From NCBI GenBank assembly GCA_964366055.1, contig CAYISE010000003.1:1-46809 (forward strand): a DNA stretch of 46,809 nucleotides. Direction: 5' to 3'. How positions within the stretch are numbered: position 1 is the first letter of the stretch; each line of letters begins with the position of its first letter. The position numbers and the translations under genes are program-made. Of the stretch, positions 37,572-45,573 are shown piece by piece. Below the pieces are notes generated by a model that made no database searches, was not told the DNA's origin, and saw nothing but the letters and a program-made list of their open reading frames with translations. Origin of the DNA: JBBTQX01 sp964366055. Its GTDB lineage: Bacteria; Patescibacteriota; Minisyncoccia; UBA6257; GWB1-50-10.

Positions 37572-39958
37572 GAATATTTTTGGAGCGACCCCCAGCGCTT
37601 GCCGGTCTTGACCTCCGCTGTAAGCGGCACGGCCAGGGGATAGATTTCTTCCATTAATTTCTTTATGAGGGGTACGGTTTCCATAAGAATATCATCTTGA
37701 ATTTCGAAGAGCAATTCATCGTGAATGGTGAGAATCAATCTGGCTTGGCTGTTGAACCAGCCGCGCTCCTTGAGTTTCTCAAGGGAGTTTATCATCGCCA
37801 TTTTGATGATATCCGCGCCCAAACTCTGAAGAGGCATATTGATGGCCGCTCGCTCTATTTCGCCAATCATTTTTGGGTGCTGGACGCCGGTCCAAAACCA
37901 GCGCCGGCGCCCGTTTAAATTCTCCACATAGCCGCGGGATACCGCTTCCGCTTTAATTTTATCCTGCCATTTTTTTATCTTCGGGAATTCAAGGTAGTAC
38001 TCGTCAATGAATTTTTTTGCCTCCCCCAGATTTACGCCAGCCGATTGGCTGAAAGCGCGCGGCCCCATGCCGTAGACGACGCCGAAGTTCAGAGTTTTTC
38101 CGAGACGCCTTTCCGGAAGAGCAACCCCATTGAGAGGGATTTTCAGAACGCGGGAGGCGGTGAGCGCGTGAATGTCCTGATTTTCTTCAAATGCCCTAAG
38201 AAGTTTTTCTTCCAGCGTCAGATGAGCGAGAAGCCGCAATTCCAGCTGGGCGTAGTCAAAAGAGGCGAAGGAAAAACCGGGAGCGGCGACGAAAGTGTCG
38301 CGCAAATCCTTCGCCCACTCGGATTCCTGGGGGATGTTCTGAAGATTGGGTTTTTCGGAGGCCAGACGTCCCGTGGCGGTGCCGGTCTGGATGAAATTTG
38401 TCCTGATTCTTTTATCGGCGTCCCGGAACTGAAGCAGCGGCTCCGCGTAGGTGGATTTTATTTTGAATGTTTCCCGGTAAGAAAGAATTGCCGGGATAAT
38501 CGGATGAGCGTCTTTCAGGGAGAGAAGCACCTCCTCGGCGGTGGAGCGCCGGCCGGCGCTCGTTCTTTTATTTTTCACCGGTCTTATTTTCATTCTTTCA
38601 AAAATCACCTCGGCTACCTGCCGGGGCGAGTTGATATTGAAGGGGCCGCCCGCCATTGAATAAATCTTTTTAGTGAGTTCGGAAATTTTTTCGCTCATCC
38701 GGGCGCCGAGTTTTTCCAGCATTTCTCCGTCCGATTGGATGCCCCAGATTTCCAGCCAGGCGAGCGCCGGGATAAGCGGCATCTCTATTTTATAAAAAAC
38801 GTTTTCCAGCCCATCTCTTTTAATTCGGTGCTCCAACTCGTAGAAAAGGCGTTTCATCGTCTCCTGGCTTGTTTCCTCGGCGCCGCTCTTTAAAAACTTC
38901 TGAATTAAAATCTCCGGCGCGAAATCGGTTTCCTCGGAATTTAAAAGCCAGCCCGCCACCCCCAGGTCAAATAAATTGGAGGGAATTTCCTTTTTGTTTT
39001 TTATCATTCTCTTGATAATCGGTTTCCAGTCCCAAGCTACCCCAATTTCCCGTTCAAAGGTGAACGATTCTTGATTTAGGGTTCCCCCTTTTATTTCCCC
39101 GCCGTTCATCCGGCGAATGATGCTTTCAAAACCGAGTTTTTCAAGATAAGGAATAAGCGTTTCCCGTTTGAATCCGGTATATTCTATCTCGCCCGCCCCC
39201 GCTTTTAAGGGGACGTCGCAGTTAATGGTCGCGAGTTTTTTGGAAAAAAGCGCCTCTTTTTTAAAGGGCAGGATTTTTTTGGCCGCCGGGTCTTCAGCCG
39301 GCATTTTTTTAAAAATGTCTTCCAGAGCGCCGTATTTTTTGAGAAAATTTTCCGCCGTTTTGGGACCGATGCCTCTCACGCCCGGGATGTTGTCGGAGGC
39401 GTCGCCCACCAGGCCTTTATAATCCGTCATTTGGTCGGGTCTCAATCCGTAGCGCCCCATCACGGCTTTTTCATCGTAAAGCGCGGTTTCACCGACCCCC
39501 CTTTTCGGTGTCTGGACGACTACTTTTTCGCCTTCCACCAATTGAAGAGTGTCCAGGTCGCCCGTGAGAATCACTATTTGACGCCCGGGGTCTTTTTTGA
39601 ATTTCTTTACGAAAGTGCCGATGATATCATCCGCCTCAAAACCCGGTTTTTCAAAATAATTGATGTGAAATTTATTGAAGAGATTATGCGCCTCAATGAT
39701 TTGGCTGATAAGTTCATCCGGCGCCTTGGGCCGGTGGGCCTTGTAGCCCTCAAACATTTCTTTGCGGAAGGTCGGCTCGGGCCGGTCAAAGGCCGCCGCG
39801 ACATAGTCGGGTTTTTGTTCCTTGAGAACCTTTAAAAGGGCGCCGGCTAAACCGTAAAGGGCGCCCGTCGGCTGACCGTTTTTCGCGGTGAGGGGCGGCA
39901 GGGCGTGAAACGCCCGATGAATCAGAGAATTGGCGTCTATGAGTAAAAGTTTTTTCAT
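37562..39958 (-). CDS. polA: DNA polymerase I
   Basis: A 798-aa polymerase. The 5'-nuclease domain begins MKKLLLIDANSLIHRAFHALPP and continues GLVGDASDNIPGVRGIGPKTA. The middle 3'-5' exonuclease-like domain lacks recognisable catalytic acidic residues, as in Taq polymerase. The polymerase domain has ATGRLASEKPNLQNIPQ, FDYAQLELRLLAH, RRLGKTLNFGVVYGM and TIHDELLFE. It is used for gap filling and primer removal. The ATG at 39958 overlaps the tsaE stop by 4 nt; a longer frame to 40057 adds non-family sequence. Its C-terminus (KYSSR) is encoded by an inverted repeat. Confidence 0.95.
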   Translation of the reverse strand: MKKLLLIDANSLIHRAFHALPPLTAKNGQPTGALYGLAGALLKVLKEQKPDYVAAAFDRPEPTFRKEMFEGYKAHRPKAPDELISQIIEAHNLFNKFHINYFEKPGFEADDIIGTFVKKFKKDPGRQIVILTGDLDTLQLVEGEKVVVQTPKRGVGETALYDEKAVMGRYGLRPDQMTDYKGLVGDASDNIPGVRGIGPKTAENFLKKYGALEDIFKKMPAEDPAAKKILPFKKEALFSKKLATINCDVPLKAGAGEIEYTGFKRETLIPYLEKLGFESIIRRMNGGEIKGGTLNQESFTFEREIGVAWDWKPIIKRMIKNKKEIPSNLFDLGVAGWLLNSEETDFAPEILIQKFLKSGAEETSQETMKRLFYELEHRIKRDGLENVFYKIEMPLIPALAWLEIWGIQSDGEMLEKLGARMSEKISELTKKIYSMAGGPFNINSPRQVAEVIFERMKIRPVKNKRTSAGRRSTAEEVLLSLKDAHPIIPAILSYRETFKIKSTYAEPLLQFRDADKRIRTNFIQTGTATGRLASEKPNLQNIPQESEWAKDLRDTFVAAPGFSFASFDYAQLELRLLAHLTLEEKLLRAFEENQDIHALTASRVLKIPLNGVALPERRLGKTLNFGVVYGMGPRAFSQSAGVNLGEAKKFIDEYYLEFPKIKKWQDKIKAEAVSRGYVENLNGRRRWFWTGVQHPKMIGEIERAAINMPLQSLGADIIKMAMINSLEKLKERGWFNSQARLILTIHDELLFEIQDDILMETVPLIKKLMEEIYPLAVPLTAEVKTGKRWGSLQKYSSR

Positions 39959-40398
39959 ATTTTGAATTTTATCACCCGTTCGTTTTCTTTTCGGCCGTGC
40001 CGGAATTCCAGCCACCGCGTTTTCTTCGGTAGCGCCTTTTTTATTCTCTCCCCCCACTCTATCAGAACGATGCTTCGGGGCAGGGAAAGGATTTTTTTGA
40101 ATCCAAGCGGCTCAAGTTCGCTCAGTTTTTTTATCCGATAGGCGTCCATATGAAAGAAATGTTTGTAGCGAATAGTTTGTAGTTTGTAGTGCCGGAAAAT
40201 CAGAAACGTCGGGCTGGTGATTTTGTTTTTTAATTTTAATCCCTCGGCAAAGCCCTGAATGAAGGTGGTTTTGCCGCCGCCCAGGTTTCCTTCAAGAGCG
40301 ACTACAACAGCATTCCCGTTTTTGGTCTTCAGAACTTCTTTCGCTAGAAGTTCGCCCAGTTTTTTCGTCTCAAGCGGGGAGTAAGTGATAACTTTCAT
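39955..40398 (-). CDS. tsaE: tRNA threonylcarbamoyladenosine biosynthesis ATPase TsaE
   Basis: A 147-aa P-loop protein. Walker A is GNLGGGKTT (37-45), followed by SPTFLIF, HMDAYRI and IVLIEWGERI, all TsaE signatures. It supports the TsaB-TsaD complex in t6A synthesis. An in-frame insertion of YKLQTIRYK residues (40161-40193) lies between SPTF and HMDAYRI. ATG 40398 is preferred to TTG 40404. It sits 8 nt after ruvB and overlaps polA. Confidence 0.93.
   Translation of the reverse strand: MKVITYSPLETKKLGELLAKEVLKTKNGNAVVVALEGNLGGGKTTFIQGFAEGLKLKNKITSPTFLIFRHYKLQTIRYKHFFHMDAYRIKKLSELEPLGFKKILSLPRSIVLIEWGERIKKALPKKTRWLEFRHGRKENERVIKFKI
40161..40193. repeat. Short repeats inserted in frame in tsaE
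   Basis: TTTGTAG occurs three times with the linker CGAATAG. It is nearly the same sequence as the insertion in tsaD (8649-8690) and encodes YKLQTIRYK in a loop of TsaE. Confidence 0.7.
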
Positions 40399-40406
40399 CC
40401 CCAATC

Positions 40407-41408
40407 TTAAATTAGTTTCTTGTCGCGGGGAATCTTCAAGTGCTCATAGGCGAGCGGGGTCGCGATTCGGCCCAGCGGTGAGCGATGCAATAAGCCCAGT
40501 TTCATCAAGAATGGTTCATAAACACCCTCAATGGTTTCCATTTCCTCATTCAGGCCCGCGGCGAGGGTCTTCAAACCCACTGGCCCGCCATTGAACTTTT
40601 TTATGATAATTCTCAAAAGTTCCCGGTCGGTTTCCTCAAGCCCCAGTTCGTCAACGTCCAGCATTTCCAGGATTTTATGAATGGTCTCCTCATCTATGTT
40701 TTTTTGCTGGTACACTTGGGCGTAATCCCGGGCGCGTTTCAGGAGACGATTGGCCGTCCGCGGCGTAAAGCGCGAAGCCCGGGCGAGTTTCGCCACCGCC
40801 TCTTTTGTAATTTTCACGCCCAGGATTTGCGCCGACCGCCCGATAATTTTCTCAATGTCCTCGGGTTGATAGTAGTCCAGACGGAAAGTGGCGCCGAAGC
40901 GGGAACGGAGCGGCGCGGAAAGAGGGCTGATTCTCGTCGTCGCGCCGATTACCGTGAAGGGCGGCAAATCCAAACTGAAGGTTTTGGCCGAAGGACCCTT
41001 GCCCACGATCAGGTGCAGTTTGCGGCTCTCAAGCGCGGGATACAGAATTTCTTCCACCAGTTTGTTGATGCGATGGATTTCGTCAATGAAAAGAATCTCG
41101 TTGGGTTCCAGATTGCTTAAGATGGCGGCGATGTCGCCCGCCCGCTCAAGCGCGGGACCGGAGGTGGAGCGCACATTCACATTCATCTCTTTGCCCACGA
41201 TGTAGGCGAGGGTGGTTTTTCCCAAACCGGCTTGGCCGTAAAAAAGAAGATGGTCGGCGGTTTCGTTGCGGCCCTTCGCCGCGTCAATGATAAGCCGCAG
41301 ATTGGTTTTTACTTTTTCCTGGCCGATGTAATCCTCCCAGCGGCCGGGCCTTAACAGAAGCTCCAGGTTTTTTTCCTCGTTATTGGTTTTTTTTATCTCT
41401 TTTTCCAT
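40407..41408 (-). CDS. ruvB: Holliday junction branch-migration ATPase RuvB
   Basis: A 333-aa AAA+ motor. It has LLRPGRWEDYIGQEKVK, Walker A GQAGLGKTT (58-66), Walker B ILFIDEIHRI, sensor IGATTRISPLSAPLRSRFG and the C-terminal winged helix (GLLHRSPLGRIATPLAYEHL). It drives branch migration with RuvA. It is first in the ruvB-tsaE-polA unit. TATAAA ends 6 nt before its ATG, facing away from a strong plus-strand promoter at 41421. Confidence 0.96.
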   Translation of the reverse strand: MEKEIKKTNNEEKNLELLLRPGRWEDYIGQEKVKTNLRLIIDAAKGRNETADHLLFYGQAGLGKTTLAYIVGKEMNVNVRSTSGPALERAGDIAAILSNLEPNEILFIDEIHRINKLVEEILYPALESRKLHLIVGKGPSAKTFSLDLPPFTVIGATTRISPLSAPLRSRFGATFRLDYYQPEDIEKIIGRSAQILGVKITKEAVAKLARASRFTPRTANRLLKRARDYAQVYQQKNIDEETIHKILEMLDVDELGLEETDRELLRIIIKKFNGGPVGLKTLAAGLNEEMETIEGVYEPFLMKLGLLHRSPLGRIATPLAYEHLKIPRDKKLI

Positions 41409-41420
41409 ATTTTCTTTATA

Positions 41421-41449
41421 TTGACATTTAAAACTATTTATGCTAGTAT
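41421..41449 (+). promoter_or_regulatory. Near-consensus promoter of a probable ncRNA
   Basis: TTGACA (41421-41426), a 17-nt spacer and TAGTAT (41444-41449). It points away from ruvB, and no plausible protein gene follows on the plus strand for 2 kb. Confidence 0.75.
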
Positions 41450-41455
41450 GGTTTA

Positions 41456-41582
41456 GAATTTTAATGAGAGACCTGTGGGCACCGAGAGTTTTCCTAGCCC
41501 CGGATCACCTGGTTTCGGCTGGGTGACTCCTCGGAAAATTTTTAAACGCCTTCTCAAACCCGGCGAACTGCCCACAGATCTT
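41456..41582 (+). ncRNA. Candidate structured non-coding RNA
   Basis: Downstream of the promoter, CTGTGGGCA (near 41473-41481) pairs with TGCCCACAG (near 41569-41577) as a closing stem, extended by AGA/TCT. Inside are a long hairpin (CCGA-TCGG, GGA-TCC, TCACC-GGTGA) and a second hairpin CGCC-GGCG near 41547-41564, separated by a U-rich strand. A closing stem with an apical hairpin and a small 3'-side hairpin recalls 6S RNA, but I cannot confirm it. tmRNA, RNase P and SRP motifs are absent. The overlapping 66-codon frame from GTG 41475 runs into pilB and is unlikely to be a gene. Confidence 0.5.
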
Positions 41583-41601
41583 TCGTTGGAATTTCTCCTT
41601 C

Positions 41602-43272
41602 CTATGCCGGCCAAACGATTTGGCCGGTTAATCGTTCCACCTCCTCAAAACTCGTTACGCCCGCGAATATTTTAAGAAGCCCGTCCTCTTGCATCGTAAC
41701 CATTCCCTGTTTCCCGGCCAGATTTTTTAGTTGTATCTCGGTCGGGTTTTGGTAAATCGCCGCTTCAATCTCCTCGTCAATCAAAAGCAGTTCAAAAATG
41801 GAGGTGCGCCCCCTATAGCCCAGGCGGCCGCATTTGTCGCAACCCTTCGCCTCAAAAATTTCGTATTTCCCGTAGTCGCTTTTCTTGACTCGGGCGGGGA
41901 GAGCGGCAATGAATTTTCTGATTTTATCTTCCAATCCCGCGTCTGTTTTTTTCCGAGTCCGGCACTCCGGGCAGAGCCGGCGCACCAGCCGCTGGGCGAT
42001 GATTAAGTTCAATGCCGGCCCCAGGATATTGGTCTGGATTTCCAGGTCCAGGAGCCGCGGAATGGCGCCCACGGCATCGTTCGTATGAAGAGTTGAGAAG
42101 ACGATATGGCCGGTCAGCGAGGCGTTTAAGGCGATTTCGGCTGTTTCTTTGTCGCGGATTTCGCCCACCAGAATGACGTTCGGGTCCTGCCGTAGGATGG
42201 AGCGCAAACCCGAGGCGAAGGTGTAACCGGCGCCCGGGTCCACCTGGGTCTGGGAAATACCGGGCAGGTGATATTCAATCGGGTCCTCCACGGTGATGAT
42301 TTTTATCTCCGGCCGGGTCACCCTCTTCAAGAAAGCGTAGAGCGTCGTCGTCTTGCCAGAACCGGTGGGGCCGGTATTCAGAATGAGACCATTGGGTTTT
42401 TTAATTTCTTTTTCCACAATCGCGAGGTCGTCGGCGCGCCAGCCCAGGTCTTCCAGATTCACCTTAAGCGAGGCCGGGTCCAAAAGCCGGAGCACGGCCG
42501 TCTCCCCGTATTCCGAGGGGATGAGCGAGGTTCGGATTTCAATGGAGCGGTCTTTCAAAGAAATCGTGAAGCGGCCGTCTTGTGGCTGGTTTTGGAGATT
42601 CAGTTTCAGATTGGAAAGAAGCTTGACGCGGGTGATGACGGATTTGTAGACGGTCCGGTTAAATTCGGAAAAAACGGTGTGGAGCAAACCGTCAATCCGC
42701 AAACGCAAATCGCCGGCCTTCTCGGTGGGTTCCAGATGAATGTCGGAGGCGCCGAGGGCCATCGCGCCGCTCAAAATAATTTCCAAAATCTGGGAAGTGT
42801 AGGGACCCTTGAAATCCTGAATGCTTTTCGTGAGATCATCCAGGCATTTGATGATACTTTGGGTCTCGTGAAGTTTGGCTTCGTCAATGTTCACACTGCC
42901 GCTGATGTCTTTCAGAGGCACGATGTATTGGTAGTAGTCCCAGGCGTGTTTCAAACCGGAGAGAGAACCCACCACCACCTTAACTTCGTATTTCTTTTTG
43001 AGCTCCTCAATTATTTTTTTTGCTCTCGGTTCTATCGGGTCAAAAGCGGCCACGATGAGCGTCTTCCTCACGAGTTGCAGGGGGACGAGAAGAGCCACTC
43101 GGGCTTCTTCCTCGGGAACGAGCATCATCGCTTTGATTTCGGAGGGCACCTTGGCGGAAATGAGGTTCAGATAATCCAGGCCGTATTTTTCGGCCCGCCT
43201 TTGAGCGTCTTTTTCCTCCGCCTCCCGCCTCTGTTTCTGAAGTTGCTCCGCCAGGTCTTTTGATTTGAGCAT
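41602..43272 (-). CDS. pilB: Type IV pilus assembly/type II secretion ATPase PilB (GspE)
   Basis: A 556-aa hexameric ATPase. The N-terminal GspE_N-like domain includes YGLDYLNLISAKVPSEI. The catalytic part has Walker A GPTGSGKTTTL, the Asp box EDPIEYHLPGISQTQV, Walker B ILVGEIRDKETAEIA and the His box GHIVFSTLHTNDA. It has a CxxC zinc site (CPECRTRKK with CDKCGRLGYRGR). It powers extension of type IV pili. ATG 43272 is chosen because TTGAAG-17-TAGAAT ends 7 nt before it; the upstream TTG at 43308 lies in the -35. Other pilus genes are outside the window. Confidence 0.95.
   Translation of the reverse strand: MLKSKDLAEQLQKQRREAEEKDAQRRAEKYGLDYLNLISAKVPSEIKAMMLVPEEEARVALLVPLQLVRKTLIVAAFDPIEPRAKKIIEELKKKYEVKVVVGSLSGLKHAWDYYQYIVPLKDISGSVNIDEAKLHETQSIIKCLDDLTKSIQDFKGPYTSQILEIILSGAMALGASDIHLEPTEKAGDLRLRIDGLLHTVFSEFNRTVYKSVITRVKLLSNLKLNLQNQPQDGRFTISLKDRSIEIRTSLIPSEYGETAVLRLLDPASLKVNLEDLGWRADDLAIVEKEIKKPNGLILNTGPTGSGKTTTLYAFLKRVTRPEIKIITVEDPIEYHLPGISQTQVDPGAGYTFASGLRSILRQDPNVILVGEIRDKETAEIALNASLTGHIVFSTLHTNDAVGAIPRLLDLEIQTNILGPALNLIIAQRLVRRLCPECRTRKKTDAGLEDKIRKFIAALPARVKKSDYGKYEIFEAKGCDKCGRLGYRGRTSIFELLLIDEEIEAAIYQNPTEIQLKNLAGKQGMVTMQEDGLLKIFAGVTSFEEVERLTGQIVWPA
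41607..41627. terminator. Hairpin at the 3' end of pilB
   Basis: CCGGCCAAA (41607-41615) and its perfect complement (41619-41627) with a 3-nt loop, inside the last codons of pilB. It may end pilB transcription, the opposing ncRNA, or both. No T-run is present. Confidence 0.4.
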
Positions 43273-43279
43273 TAATTTA

Positions 43280-43308
43280 ATTCTATCTTGTTTGGGGCTC
43301 GGCTTCAA
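43280..43308 (-). promoter_or_regulatory. pilB promoter
   Basis: On the minus strand, TTGAAG (43308-43303), a 17-nt spacer and TAGAAT (43285-43280). There are 7 nt to the ATG, so leaderless. Confidence 0.6.
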
Positions 43309-43399
43309 TGTTTTATACTAGTGCGCATTGATCTTACCTTTTGCTGGAAGAAACGAACCATTGGTGCCGCGAGATATACGCCGAGATCGTCTTCGTCCC

Positions 43400-43428
43400 T
43401 TGACTCAATAATCCAAAACAGATAAAAT
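43400..43428 (+). promoter_or_regulatory. rpsT promoter
   Basis: TTGACT (43400-43405), a 17-nt spacer and TAAAAT (43423-43428). ATG 43441 is 12 nt further, giving a leader of only about 6 nt. Confidence 0.65.
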
Positions 43429-43440
43429 GGGATCACTCAA

Positions 43441-43698
43441 ATGCCAATCACGAAGTCGGCCGAAAAAGCGCTCCGTCAGAATTTGCGCCGCCACGGGCTC
43501 AATCTGGAACGCAAGAAAAAAATGCATGCGACCTTGAAACATTTTAAAAAACTGGTGGCCGCCGGCAAACCCGATGAAGCCAAAAAATATCTGCCCCAGG
43601 TCTATAAAACCCTGGATAAAACAACCAAGGTGGGATTGATCAAACGCGGCAAAGCCGACCGGCTGAAGTCCCGCCTGTCAAAAAAACTGCCAAAATAG
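43441..43698 (+). CDS. rpsT: 30S ribosomal protein S20
   Basis: An 85-aa, very basic helical protein. It begins MPITKSAEKALRQNLRRHGLN, continues through HFKKLVAAGKPDEAKKYLPQVYKTLDKTTKVG and ends IKRGKADRLKSRLSKKL, which is the S20 pattern. It binds 16S rRNA. It has its own promoter and a 40-bp palindrome downstream, so it is monocistronic. In many bacteria rpsT neighbours holA, as here, though convergently. Confidence 0.93.
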   Translation: MPITKSAEKALRQNLRRHGLNLERKKKMHATLKHFKKLVAAGKPDEAKKYLPQVYKTLDKTTKVGLIKRGKADRLKSRLSKKLPK

Positions 43699-43721
43699 AC
43701 AGTTTCTCTGAATTTAATATC

Positions 43722-43761
43722 TTACTATCCCATCAAGACGATCGTCTTAATGGGATAGTAA
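43722..43761. terminator. 40-bp palindrome between rpsT and holA
   Basis: TTACTATCCCAT (43722-43733) pairs with 43750-43761 around the perfect inner dyad AAGACGATCGTCTT (43735-43748), with one mismatch. It lies between convergent genes and probably acts as a bidirectional terminator, although no T-run follows on either strand. Confidence 0.6.
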
Positions 43762-43777
43762 AAACAATTACGAGCAA

Positions 43778-44584
43778 TTACGGTAGTACAAAATCCAGAA
43801 GCGCCTCTTCATAATCCAGATTGCCGCTCTTGATGACGATGTCATAATCGGCCATTCTCACCAATTCTTTCCCTTTAGCCAGAAAGGCCAGTGAATTGAA
43901 AATGTGAGCCGGCTCTTTTTTTTGAAGCAGAAGACACTCCAATAATTTCGCCTTTTGAATCCAATCCCGCGACCACATAATTTGCTTGGCTGTTTCAAAA
44001 ACCTCGTCCTGGGGAGCGTAAGCAATGACGCTCTTCAAATCGTCGGACTTTATCGGTTCGGATAAACCCAAGAGAGAAATTTTGTTTAATTCGTTTATAA
44101 TCACCCAGCTTCGTTCCGCCGCCGCGGCGAAATAATCCAACAGAAAAATCCAGGCCTCTTTTTCAAAATGAAGTCCCCGTACTGCCGTTTCCCTTTTTAC
44201 GAAAAGTTCCAAGAACTGGCCTTCCAATTCCCCGAAGAAGTCCTTTTTGACCGGTGATTCTGTCAAAAACTCAAAGGCCTTCAGCGGGTTTTTCGCGTCG
44301 GAAATCATAATAAAAACGCGCGGGGTCTCCAGATTGGATTTTAAAATTTTTACCCATTCTTTCTCCGCGACCGCTCCGCTTTCTTTTATCACCAGCACCT
44401 TGGAATCAACAAACATTGAGGGCTGGTTCAAAAAGTCCCGGGCTTTAATCCAACCCTCCGGCTCTTCCGCCAAATCAAAAACCGCGAGGTCCGTCATGGA
44501 ACGTTTCTTTTTATATTCGGCGATTGAAGAATTCAGCCCCTTATTCCGCCGGTATGAGTCCGGCCCGTAGAAATAATATAACAC
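43778..44584 (-). CDS. holA: DNA polymerase III delta subunit
   Basis: A 268-aa protein. The N-terminal MLYYFYGPDSYRRNKGL is a degenerate P-loop region, followed by LNQPSMFVDSKVLVIKES, RVFIMISDAKN and helical domains ending with the delta-type AKLLECLLLQKKEPAHIFNSLAFLAK. Delta opens the clamp as part of the clamp loader. It is shorter than the usual 330-340 aa. It starts with GTG at 44584, 25 nt after mutM. Confidence 0.8.
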   Translation of the reverse strand: MLYYFYGPDSYRRNKGLNSSIAEYKKKRSMTDLAVFDLAEEPEGWIKARDFLNQPSMFVDSKVLVIKESGAVAEKEWVKILKSNLETPRVFIMISDAKNPLKAFEFLTESPVKKDFFGELEGQFLELFVKRETAVRGLHFEKEAWIFLLDYFAAAAERSWVIINELNKISLLGLSEPIKSDDLKSVIAYAPQDEVFETAKQIMWSRDWIQKAKLLECLLLQKKEPAHIFNSLAFLAKGKELVRMADYDIVIKSGNLDYEEALLDFVLP

Positions 44585-44609
44585 GATGGATTTTTAAATT
44601 TTATAATTT

Positions 44610-45491
44610 TTAAACTTGGCAGTGCGGACAAAAATGCGCCGAGCGTTGGCTAATCTTGATTCTCTTGATTTTTCTGCCGCAACGCCGGCACGCCTCGCCC
44701 TCCCTATGATAAACCTGATGCCGGGTTTGGTAAAAACCGCGCCGGCCCGAGGGAACACGGTAGTCGTCCACCGAGGAGCCACGGAGTTTAATGGCGTTCT
44801 TTAAGACCAACCGGAGGGAGTTATAAAGTCGCCAAAGCTCGGATTTGTTTAGACCCTGAATCGGCCTCAAGGGATGAAGGCGGGCCTGCCACAGGGATTC
44901 ATCCGCATAGATATTGCCCACTCCGCTTAGAAAATTCTGGTCCAGTAAGACCGGTTTTATTTTTCCTCTTCTATTTTTAAAAAGTTCACGGAATTTGGAA
45001 AAGGTGAAACCCGGAGCAATCGGCTCCGGACCCAGTTCTTTCAACTCCGGCATACTCAAAATTTCTTTTTCGGGACCCAAAATCAATTTCGCGAATCTCC
45101 TCAAATCCGAGAGCGCGAGCATTTCACCGCCGTTCAGAAAAAAGATCAGGCGGATGAAGCGGTTTTTCTCATCCCCCAGCGGACTTTTGCGCTCTGCCGG
45201 TATCCACTCACCGCGCTTTGAATTTTCCCGCCAGCGGCCGACCAAAAAATGGCCGGTCATTTTCTGGTGCGCGAGCATTATGTATCCGCCCGAGAGATAA
45301 AAGAGAATATTTTTGCCTTTCCTCCCGACCGAAAGGATTTTCCGGCTGAGAATCATTCTCTTAAAATTCTTCTCGCCCTTCGGCTCTTTGAAATACTTGG
45401 GCCAGTCAGTCCAGATGTCTTTTATAATCCAACCCCTCACTTTTTTATTAAGATGGGTCGCGGTGGTGTGAACCTCGGGAAGTTCCGGCAT
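44610..45491 (-). CDS. mutM: Formamidopyrimidine-DNA glycosylase
   Basis: A 293-aa Fpg/Nei enzyme. MPELPEVHT carries catalytic P2 and E3. The helix-two-turn-helix region has PVLLDQNFLSGVGNIYADESLWQARLHP. The C-terminal zinc finger is CRRCGRKIKRIKISQRSAHFCPHC. It removes 8-oxoguanine and related lesions and cuts the AP site. RNLSGGYIMLAHQKMTGHFLV-like text matches the family MSGxL region, with K replacing S. TACGAT is a weak -10 7 nt before the ATG. Confidence 0.95.
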   Translation of the reverse strand: MPELPEVHTTATHLNKKVRGWIIKDIWTDWPKYFKEPKGEKNFKRMILSRKILSVGRKGKNILFYLSGGYIMLAHQKMTGHFLVGRWRENSKRGEWIPAERKSPLGDEKNRFIRLIFFLNGGEMLALSDLRRFAKLILGPEKEILSMPELKELGPEPIAPGFTFSKFRELFKNRRGKIKPVLLDQNFLSGVGNIYADESLWQARLHPLRPIQGLNKSELWRLYNSLRLVLKNAIKLRGSSVDDYRVPSGRRGFYQTRHQVYHREGEACRRCGRKIKRIKISQRSAHFCPHCQV

Positions 45492-45515
45492 TCTAGATAT
45501 CGTAGCAAAAAATAT

Positions 45516-45570
45516 ACCGCGGCCAAAATTTCTTGGTCGCGGTCAATATTAGGAAGTCGGACTTCCTAAT
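45516..45570. repeat. Two adjacent hairpins between mutM and the lipoprotein gene
   Basis: ACCGCGGCCAA (45516-45526) pairs with 45533-45543 (one G-T). Directly after, ATTAGGAAGTC (45548-45558) pairs with 45560-45570. The second shares the GGAAGT-ACTTCC dyad of the palindrome inside tsaD. On the minus strand they follow the lipoprotein stop and probably terminate it. Confidence 0.6.
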
Positions 45571-45573
45571 ACA

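Noticed and set aside
39959..40057. 33-residue N-terminal extension of PolA
   Set aside because: It lies inside tsaE, and PolA proteins begin at the MKKLLLIDANSL position.
41475..41675. 66-codon plus-strand frame from GTG
   Set aside because: It overlaps the end of pilB on the other strand and follows the folded RNA region; there is no ribosome site and the Pro-rich translation matches nothing known to me.
42268..43263. 331-codon plus-strand open frame opposite pilB
   Set aside because: Antisense shadow of pilB with no promoter, ribosome site or recognisable domain.
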